Assembly: GCA_014383605.1 (NCBI GenBank)
Contig: JACNHM010000402.1
Coordinates: 1-11,161, forward strand
Direction of reading: 5' to 3'
Length of the DNA: 11,161 nucleotides
Origin: Chloroflexota bacterium
GTDB lineage: Bacteria > Chloroflexota > Anaerolineae > UBA3071
The position numbers and the translations under genes were made by a program. The first letter of the stretch is position 1. Each line of letters starts with the position of its first letter. The notes under the pieces were generated by a model. It made no database searches, had not been told where the DNA came from, and was given only the letters and a program-made list of their open reading frames with translations. This document shows, piece by piece, positions 7,057-11,161 of this stretch.

Positions 7057-7536
7057 ATGGACATCCTGCAACTGGTAGATCAACTGGAAGATGTGCTGAA
7101 CCAGGGCTGGCGCGTTCCCTTCACTTCCACGCTGATGGTGAACGAGGAAGCGTGCCTGCGCATCATTGATCAGCTCCGTGTCTCGGCGCCGCGGGAAATC
7201 AGCCAGGCGCAGCGGATTTTGCAGGAGAAGGAGCACGTGGTCGCTGAGGCGGAGAGGGAGGCGCGGCGGATCATTGCCCGCGCCCGCGAAGAGGCCACCC
7301 GCGTTGCGCAGGGTGGGGAAATCATTGTGACCCCTCAGGAGCATGGCCGGGCTATCGTCGCTGAGGCTGAGCGCCAGGCGCAGGCCTTGACCGATGGGGC
7401 GAACCAGTATGTGCGCGAGGCGTTGGAGGGCCTGCGAGACCAGTTGGAGGCTCTGTTGGCCCCGGTGCGTGGGGGCATCGCCCACGTCGAATCGGCTGCC
7501 ACGACAGCTCCTTCCTCGGCGCGCGAGCGGCGCTAG
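7057..7536 (+). CDS. SepIVA/DivIVA-like coiled-coil protein (short form)
   Basis: This 159-residue protein has a conserved N-terminal block (residues 1-50: LVDQLEDVLNQG, VPFTSTLMVNE, LRIIDQL, PREISQAQRIL) and then a charged coiled coil with the EAEREARRIIARAREEA pattern to about residue 130. The tail is disordered. There is no membrane segment. The opening block resembles that of mycobacterial SepIVA, a DivIVA-like cell division protein encoded between coaD and yceD; the same neighbours are seen here. Automatic pipelines often label such proteins as ATP synthase subunit b-like because of the coiled coil. A role as a cell-division or polarity scaffold is inferred from that resemblance and the gene order. 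It is much shorter than SepIVA. GTG 7048 was rejected as start because of the Shine-Dalgarno position. Confidence 0.75.
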   Translation: MDILQLVDQLEDVLNQGWRVPFTSTLMVNEEACLRIIDQLRVSAPREISQAQRILQEKEHVVAEAEREARRIIARAREEATRVAQGGEIIVTPQEHGRAIVAEAERQAQALTDGANQYVREALEGLRDQLEALLAPVRGGIAHVESAATTAPSSARERR

Positions 7537-7552
7537 CGCAACGACCCGGGAT

Positions 7553-7569
7553 CCTGGAACCTGGACCCT
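7553..7569 (+). repeat. Short 7-base-period repeat
   Basis: CCTGGAA and CCTGGAC follow each other and a third CCT begins at 7567. Nearby GATCC words at 7550-7554 and 7578-7582 flank them. It lies in the spacer after the SepIVA-like gene and has the same word-built style as the other two repeat spacers, but it is much shorter. Confidence 0.5.
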
Positions 7570-7598
7570 CAACCCGCGATCCAGAGCGGCTGCTGGTT

Positions 7599-7627
7599 TT
7601 GACTCTTCTGTCCGTGTGGCCTATAAT
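7599..7627 (+). promoter_or_regulatory. Near-consensus sigma-70 promoter for yceD-rpmF
   Basis: TTGACT at 7599-7604 matches the -35 consensus at five of six bases. TATAAT at 7622-7627 is a perfect -10 box. The spacer is exactly 17 bases. Transcription should start near 7634, leaving an untranslated leader of about 44 bases before yceD, with GGAG at 7667-7670 as ribosome binding site. No other promoter of this quality is visible in the window, so this is probably the main start for yceD and rpmF. Confidence 0.88.
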
Positions 7628-7677
7628 GGTGCGGCGTCTCTCGCCAGGGATGCGGTCAAAGGGGTCGGAGATAGACC

Positions 7678-8217
7678 ATGCGTTTCAACGTAGCCCAGCT
7701 CCTGAAAGAGCCCGTTGGCTCCACGCGGCAGCAGAACATAGAGGCGGAGATCACGACTCTTGATGAGGAGATCAGTCCCCTCGGCCCTTTGACGGGACGG
7801 GTGCATTTCCTGCGCACCGATGTCGGCATCCTGGTTCAAGGGCGGGTGCAGACGGAGGTGCATCTGCAGTGCAGCCGCTGCCTTGCACCGTTGGTCTGGC
7901 CTTTGGAGGTGACGTTGGGCGAGGAGTGCCGGCCCCGCGTGCCCCTTGGGAGCAGGGGCAAGAGATCGCATGAGGACGAGGATCCAGCGCTGCTCATCAA
8001 TGAGCAGCAAACTCTCGATCTGGGGGAGTTGGTCCGCCAGGAATTGCTGCTGGCCTTGCCCGCACATCCCCTGTGCCGGCCCGACTGTGCCGGTCTGTGT
8101 CCCGAATGCGGTCAGGATCTGAACGAAGGGCCCTGCGAATGCACCAAGGAAGTGGATCCTCGCTGGGCCGTATTAGAATCGGCAGATTGGGGAATTGGTG
8201 AGTTGGTAGAGCGGTAA
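7678..8217 (+). CDS. yceD: YceD family protein (DUF177), probable 23S rRNA accumulation protein
   Basis: YceD-family proteins are linked to large-subunit rRNA accumulation and are typically encoded just before rpmF, as here. The 179-residue protein has CSRC at 65-68 within a beta-rich first half (VHLQCSRCLAPL). The C-terminal part is cysteine-rich: PLCRPDCAGLCPECG at 131-145 and a CEC at 153-155 after LNEG. This cysteine pattern is the hallmark of the family and suggests bound zinc. Residues 94-103 are a charged loop. ATG 7678 has GGAG at 7667-7670. The last ten or so residues (after ESAD) are encoded by the start of a repeat element that fills the following spacer, so the natural C-terminus may have been replaced. 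It sits behind a strong promoter. The family is certain; the biochemical role is only partly known even in E. coli. Confidence 0.92.
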   Translation: MRFNVAQLLKEPVGSTRQQNIEAEITTLDEEISPLGPLTGRVHFLRTDVGILVQGRVQTEVHLQCSRCLAPLVWPLEVTLGEECRPRVPLGSRGKRSHEDEDPALLINEQQTLDLGELVRQELLLALPAHPLCRPDCAGLCPECGQDLNEGPCECTKEVDPRWAVLESADWGIGELVER

Positions 8218-8284
8218 ACCGGTAAACCGGCTGTTGGTCAGTTCAGGACGATGTGTTGTTCCACCAATGCCCCAATCTACCAAC
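8184..8284 (+). repeat. Inverted word-repeat element overlapping the 3' end of yceD
   Basis: A 16-base left arm at 8184-8199 (AGATTGGGGAATTGGT) and a right arm at 8263-8278 (ACCAATGCCCCAATCT) are complementary at 15 of 16 positions, with a 63-base loop. A second perfect 9-base pair, GTTGGTAGA at 8202-8210 and TCTACCAAC at 8276-8284, overlaps the right arm and would compete with the first pairing. Inside, CGGTAAAC is repeated in tandem at 8212-8219 and 8220-8227, with CGG starting a third copy. The yceD stop codon lies inside this tandem. The style, short words in permuted order on both strands, matches the coaD spacer although the words differ. Confidence 0.8.
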
Positions 8285-8322
8285 CCACCGCTATACGATA
8301 ATCGAAGGGAGTAAGTCAACCG

Positions 8323-8517
8323 ATGCCAGTACCGAAACGTAAAACATCGGCAGCGCGGCGGGACAGGCGGCGAGCGCACGATGCCGTCAAGCCGCCGAAC
8401 CTGGCCGCCTGTCCGACGTGCCACCAGATGCGACCTCCTCATCAGGTCTGTCCGCATTGCGGCAGTTACAAGGGACGAGAGGTGGTCAAGATCAGGGAAA
8501 AGAAGAAAGAAGAGTAG
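8323..8517 (+). CDS. rpmF: 50S ribosomal protein L32, zinc-binding form
   Basis: L32 is a small component of the large ribosomal subunit. The 64-residue protein opens with the diagnostic MPVPKRKTSAARRDRRRAH and has two cysteine pairs, CPTC at 30-33 and CPHC at 43-46, so it is the zinc-ribbon (C+) form. The tail is lysine-rich. The start at 8323 has AAGGGAG at 8305-8311. It follows yceD by about 105 bases, most of it the repeat element, and is followed by a strong hairpin. The yceD-rpmF pair is conserved widely and probably shares the promoter at 7599-7627. In E. coli rpmF leads into plsX and fabH; here it leads to fabD. Confidence 0.97.
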   Translation: MPVPKRKTSAARRDRRRAHDAVKPPNLAACPTCHQMRPPHQVCPHCGSYKGREVVKIREKKKEE

Positions 8518-8544
8518 AGTAGCCCAGGACGTGTGAGTGACAGA

Positions 8545-8590
8545 GGGGGAGGGTGGGGACTGGTTCCCCCGGCTCCCCCGTTGTTTGTCA
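8545..8590 (+). terminator. Strong GC hairpin, probable terminator or attenuator
   Basis: GGGGGAG at 8545-8551 pairs perfectly with CTCCCCC at 8573-8579. Inside, GGGGA at 8555-8559 pairs with TCCCC at 8565-8569 around a five-base loop, with one extra G-C pair across a bulge. A T-rich but interrupted tract, GTTGTTTGTC, follows at 8580-8589. The hairpin is very stable, while the T-tract is poor. It may end the yceD-rpmF transcript or reduce readthrough into fabD, which shows no clear promoter of its own. Confidence 0.65.
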
Positions 8591-8602
8591 GGCTGTTCAC
8601 TG

Positions 8603-9535
8603 ATGTCTCGCCTCGCTTTTATCTTTCCGGGTCAGGGATCACAGCATGTGGGGATGGGCCAGGACGCCTACGAAGCCTATCCTGCCGTCCGCAGCATGTT
8701 CGATGAGGCCGATGCTCTACTGGGGTTTCCCCTGTCGGCCTTGTGCTTTGCCGGGCCAGAGGAAGTGCTGGACGACACGATTAACACGCAACCAGCCGTT
8801 TTTGTGACCAGCGTGGCCCTGTGGCGCGCCATCGAGCCGCAGCTATCCGGTGTCGCTTTCTTTGCTGGGCACAGCCTGGGCGAGTACAGCGCGCTGGTGG
8901 CAGCGGGGGCGCTCGATTTCGCCGCTGGCCTGCGGCTGGTGCGGGAGCGTGGCCGTTTGATGAAAGCGGCAGGTGAGCAAGGCCGGGGCGGCATGGCGGC
9001 TGTGCTGGGGCTGGATGCGCCGACGCTGGAGGGGATTTGCGAGCGGGCCAGAGAGGCCACCGGCGGCGTGGTGCAGGCGGCGAACTACAACGCACCGGGG
9101 CAGATCGTCATCTCCGGCGATGAGGTGGCCCTGACGGAGGCTATGGAGCGGGCCAAGGCCGCCGGCGCACGGAAGGTGGTGCGGTTGGCGGTGAGCATCG
9201 CCGCCCATTCGCCGCTCATGGCCCCGGCCGTGGCCTCTTTCCGCCAGGCGGTGGAGGCCACGGTGTTTCGTGCGCCAAGGGTGCCTGTGGTGGGCAACGT
9301 GACGGCCAGGCCGCTGGCTGCGGTGGGTGAGATCGCTGAAGAGTTGGTGCAGCAACTGACCGCGCCGGTGCGCTGGACGGAGTCGGTGCAATGGATGATC
9401 GGCCAGGGCGTGGACACCTTTGTCGAGGTGGGGCCGGGCCAGGTGCTGACCGGGCTGATGAAACGCATTGACCGCAGCGTGCGGCGGGTGACTGTCGGAA
9501 ACGTGGCGGATATTCGCGCCTTTTTGGAGGCTTGA
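8603..9535 (+). CDS. fabD: Malonyl-CoA:ACP transacylase FabD
   Basis: FabD moves the malonyl group from malonyl-CoA to acyl carrier protein, supplying the extender unit for fatty acid synthesis. The protein is 310 residues, the standard length. Motifs are FPGQGSQ at 8-14, the nucleophile elbow GHSLGEYSAL at 89-98 with Ser91, Arg116 in the RERGRLM helix, NYNAPGQIVISG at 161-172, catalytic His202 in AHSPLM, and EVGPGQVLTGL at 275-285. Every catalytic residue is present. ATG 8603 matches the family N-terminus; a GTG at 8537 would add 22 unrelated residues read through the upstream hairpin. The ribosome binding site is weak (CAGG at 8589-8592). The usual upstream fabH and plsX are missing, and a broken DUF4258 gene begins right after its stop. 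Confidence 0.96.
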   Translation: MSRLAFIFPGQGSQHVGMGQDAYEAYPAVRSMFDEADALLGFPLSALCFAGPEEVLDDTINTQPAVFVTSVALWRAIEPQLSGVAFFAGHSLGEYSALVAAGALDFAAGLRLVRERGRLMKAAGEQGRGGMAAVLGLDAPTLEGICERAREATGGVVQAANYNAPGQIVISGDEVALTEAMERAKAAGARKVVRLAVSIAAHSPLMAPAVASFRQAVEATVFRAPRVPVVGNVTARPLAAVGEIAEELVQQLTAPVRWTESVQWMIGQGVDTFVEVGPGQVLTGLMKRIDRSVRRVTVGNVADIRAFLEA

Positions 9536-9536
9536 A

Positions 9537-9686
9537 AGCAGGCAGACAGACGATCCCAGGGGTACGCGCTTTGTTATCAGTGGTTGCGCACGTGACGGCC
9601 GGCAAGTGAGTGTTGTCTGCCGGATTCTGCCTGTGTCTGGTCGAGTACGAGTGATCACAGTCTATGCTAAAGAGGACGAAGCATGA
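9537..9686 (+). pseudogene. Truncated DUF4258 (toxin-like) gene remnant
   Basis: The spacer between fabD and the zinc-finger gene is open in one frame from 9492 to a TGA at 9684-9686. The part after the fabD stop reads like the C-terminal half of a DUF4258 protein: RFVISG at 9567-9584, DGRQVSVV at 9594-9617, CRILP next, then VRVITVY at 9645-9665 and a short charged end. DUF4258 proteins are RNase-toxin-like and are often encoded just before a YgiT-type zinc-finger antitoxin; here the remnant's TGA overlaps the ygiT ATG (ATGA, 9683-9686), as in an intact pair. The N-terminal half, which carries the family's helical part, is missing: the frame runs back into fabD and is stopped at 9489-9491, with no ATG, GTG or TTG before GTG 9606. 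It is therefore most likely a pseudogene. No database search was possible. Confidence 0.68.
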
Positions 9687-10027
9687 GATTTGATCCCTGC
9701 GAGTACTGTGATGGTCCCGTAGTGGAGAAATCGCTCACCGAATACGAGCGTTCGGGCGGCCGGTTGGTGGTGATCGAGAACGTGCCCGTGGGTGTCTGCC
9801 AGCGCTGCGGTGAGCGCTATTACCTGGCTTCGGTTGTGGAAGCTATGGAACGCATTGCACAGATGCGGGCAGAGCCTGAACGCACAATCATCGTGCCCGT
9901 CCGACAGTATCAGGAGGTTCCCTCTTCGGCAGCAGCGTTGCGCGAAAGTTCAGCAACTTATGAGGTTGAGGAGCAGGACCGGGCGGACGTTGAAGAGCCA
10001 TGCGTCGACGCGGGGGAGGACGGATGA
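9683..10027 (+). CDS. YgiT-type zinc finger protein (MqsA N-terminal-like, antitoxin-like)
   Basis: This 114-residue protein has two CxxC pairs, CEYC at 6-9 and CQRC at 39-42, joined by the YgiT-family block LVVIENVPVGVCQRCGERYY. A helix (VVEAMERIAQM) follows, and the family similarity ends near VPVRQY at residue 76. The rest is an acidic, probably disordered tail with no helix-turn-helix, so it is not a full MqsA. YgiT domains bind zinc and commonly serve as antitoxins to DUF4258 or MqsR-like toxins; the upstream partner looks broken. AGAGGA at 9671-9676 is a good ribosome binding site for ATG 9683. The 3' end overlaps fabG as ATGA (10024-10027), which suggests coupling to fabG translation. 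It may be an orphan antitoxin, a regulator or simply a passenger; nothing in the sequence settles this. Confidence 0.85.
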   Translation: MRFDPCEYCDGPVVEKSLTEYERSGGRLVVIENVPVGVCQRCGERYYLASVVEAMERIAQMRAEPERTIIVPVRQYQEVPSSAAALRESSATYEVEEQDRADVEEPCVDAGEDG

Positions 10028-10770
10028 ACCTGGGAGGCAAAGTCGCTGTGGTCACCGGCAGCTCGCGGGGCATCGGCGCGGCCATCGCCCGCAAGCTGGC
10101 CGCCGCAGGGGCCAGAGTGGTGATCAACCACCGGCAGAGCGGTGAGCAGGCGCAGGAAGTGACCGATGCCATCGCCGCCGCCGGAGGCGAGGCCATTGTC
10201 GTGCAGGCGGATGTTGGCGATTACGAGCAGGCTCAGGCGCTGGTCAAAGCGGCCATTGAGGCTTTTGGCCGCCTGGACATCCTGGTCAACAACGCCGGCA
10301 CCACGCGGGACATGCTGCTGATGCGCATGAAAGAAGCGGACTGGGACCTGGTCATTGCCACCAACCTCAAGTCTGTCTTCAATTGCTGCCAGGCTGCCGT
10401 GCGCCCGATGATGAAGCAGCGCTATGGCCGCATCGTCAACATCACCTCCGTGGCCGGGCTGCAGGGGAACGTGGGGCAGGCCAACTACGCTGCCGCCAAG
10501 GCCGGCATCGTCGGCTTCACCAAGAGCCTGGCCAAGGAGGTGGGCAGCCGCAACATCACCGTCAACGCGGTCGCTCCGGGCCTTATTCCCACAGCCTTGA
10601 CCGCAGATCTACCTCAGGAATTGGTGCAAGCGGCCATCGAGCGCACGCCGCTGGGCCGCGCCGGTCGCCCCGAGGAGGTGGCCGAAGCGGTGGCCTTTCT
10701 CGTGTCCGATGCCGCCAGTTTCATCACCGGCCAGGTGCTGGTGGTGGATGGCGGCCTAGCTATCGGTTGA
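10024..10770 (+). CDS. fabG: 3-oxoacyl-ACP reductase FabG
   Basis: FabG reduces 3-oxoacyl-ACP to 3-hydroxyacyl-ACP with NADPH, the first reduction of each elongation cycle. The 248-residue short-chain dehydrogenase has the Rossmann motif TGSSRGIG at 11-18, NNAG at 89-92, and the catalytic set Asn114, Ser142, Tyr155 and Lys159 (YxxxK in NYAAAKAG). VNAVAPGLIPT at 180-190 and the closing ITGQVLVVDGG are typical of true FabG rather than other dehydrogenases. ATG 10024 overlaps the ygiT stop and has GGGGGAGG at 10012-10019. An in-frame ATG at 10000 would add eight residues rich in Arg and Gly, which are really the ribosome binding site read as codons. No acpP or fabF follows within the window; the next gene is an Asp23 homologue. 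Confidence 0.95.
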   Translation: MNLGGKVAVVTGSSRGIGAAIARKLAAAGARVVINHRQSGEQAQEVTDAIAAAGGEAIVVQADVGDYEQAQALVKAAIEAFGRLDILVNNAGTTRDMLLMRMKEADWDLVIATNLKSVFNCCQAAVRPMMKQRYGRIVNITSVAGLQGNVGQANYAAAKAGIVGFTKSLAKEVGSRNITVNAVAPGLIPTALTADLPQELVQAAIERTPLGRAGRPEEVAEAVAFLVSDAASFITGQVLVVDGGLAIG

Positions 10771-10782
10771 GGATGTCAAATC

Positions 10783-11160
10783 ATGGATGAGCATGGGGAC
10801 GAACTGGTGACAGAACGGCTGGGCACGGTGACCATTGACCCCAGTGTGCTGGTGAGCATCGCCCGCCTATCGGCTCTGAGTGTTTCCGGCGTGTGCCGCA
10901 TGTCGGGTCGCTCTCCCGGGCGCATTCTGGGAACGGGCAGCACAGGCGAGGGCACGCGTGTCGTGGTCGCTGATCACACCGTCATTGTGGATCTCTACGT
11001 CATCGTTCACAGCGGGATGAACATGCTGCAGGTCGGCCGGGCGGTGCAGGCTGAGGTCACGCGGGCCATCGAGGAGATGGTGGGCATGCCGGTGCGGGAA
11101 GTGAATGTGCACATTGAAGACGTCCAGTTCCCCTGTCCCGGGTCTTCTTTGCAGGAGTAG
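10783..11160 (+). CDS. Asp23/Gls24 family envelope-associated protein (copy 2)
   Basis: This second Asp23/Gls24 protein is 125 residues long. It shares with copy 1 the central VDLYVIV strand and the closing MPVREVNVHIEDVQF segment, and it has its own glycine-rich loop (LGTGSTGEGTR, about 47-57). The first 13 residues and the last ten (after VQF) lie outside the family core. There is no signal peptide or membrane segment. ATG 10783 has GAGGA at 10769-10773, which overlaps the fabG stop. It follows fabG by 12 bases and probably belongs to the same transcript. In many Gram-positive genomes an Asp23 gene sits before nusB, so nusB may follow beyond the window; this cannot be seen here. The two copies are clearly divergent, so a recent duplication is unlikely. 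Confidence 0.92.
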   Translation: MDEHGDELVTERLGTVTIDPSVLVSIARLSALSVSGVCRMSGRSPGRILGTGSTGEGTRVVVADHTVIVDLYVIVHSGMNMLQVGRAVQAEVTRAIEEMVGMPVREVNVHIEDVQFPCPGSSLQE

Positions 11161-11161
11161 G

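Noticed and set aside
7581..7600. Possible terminator CCAG...CTGG followed by TTTT after the SepIVA-like gene
   Set aside because: The stem has only four pairs and the T run is part of the -35 box of the yceD promoter.
8291..8304. AT-rich TATACGATAAT just before rpmF as a promoter -10
   Set aside because: No -35-like hexamer lies at a suitable distance; the AT-rich stretch alone is not enough.
8537..8602. Upstream GTG start for fabD at 8537
   Set aside because: It would translate the GC hairpin into 22 residues unlike any FabD. ATG 8603 gives the standard N-terminus and length.
9599..9623. Hairpin CCGGCA...TGCCGG after fabD as terminator
   Set aside because: Only six pairs, no T run, and it lies inside the DUF4258 remnant frame, so it is probably a by-product of coding sequence.

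Overview
The window looks like a chromosomal housekeeping region of a bacterium, most likely a member of the Chloroflexota (Anaerolineae-like). This rests on the high GC content, the mix of Firmicutes-like and Actinobacteria-like gene order, the long N-terminal extension on RecG, and the word-repeat intergenic elements. The phylum call is an inference, not a database result. All genes are on the + strand. No rRNA, tRNA, CRISPR array or insertion sequence is visible, and no stretch over 300 bases lacks a gene.

Region 1 (38-6931) is a compact run: an Asp23/Gls24 protein, the fatty acid kinase catalytic subunit FakA, two consecutive DegV/FakB fatty-acid-binding proteins, the helicase RecG and the coenzyme A enzyme CoaD. 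FakA plus its FakB partners would phosphorylate fatty acids to acyl-phosphates for phospholipid synthesis. Intergenic gaps are 50, 12, 7, -4 and 55 bases, so one transcript is likely.

Region 2 (6932-8322) holds a short SepIVA/DivIVA-like coiled-coil protein and YceD (DUF177). It is broken up by three repeat-rich spacers built of short permuted words and inverted arms; one of these encodes the C-terminus of YceD. A near-consensus sigma-70 promoter sits just upstream of yceD and probably starts a second transcript.

Region 3 (8323-11160) contains rpmF (L32, zinc form), a strong GC hairpin, fabD, a broken DUF4258 toxin-like gene, an intact YgiT-type zinc-finger gene, fabG and a second Asp23/Gls24 gene. 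The layout resembles the E. coli yceD-rpmF-plsX-fabH-fabD-fabG cluster with plsX and fabH missing and a decayed toxin-antitoxin-like pair inserted between fabD and fabG.

The most interesting points are the DUF4258 fragment hidden in the fabD-ygiT spacer, the YgiT reading frame overlapping fabG, the adjacent fakA-fakB-fakB set with one divergent FakB, and the hybrid gene order.
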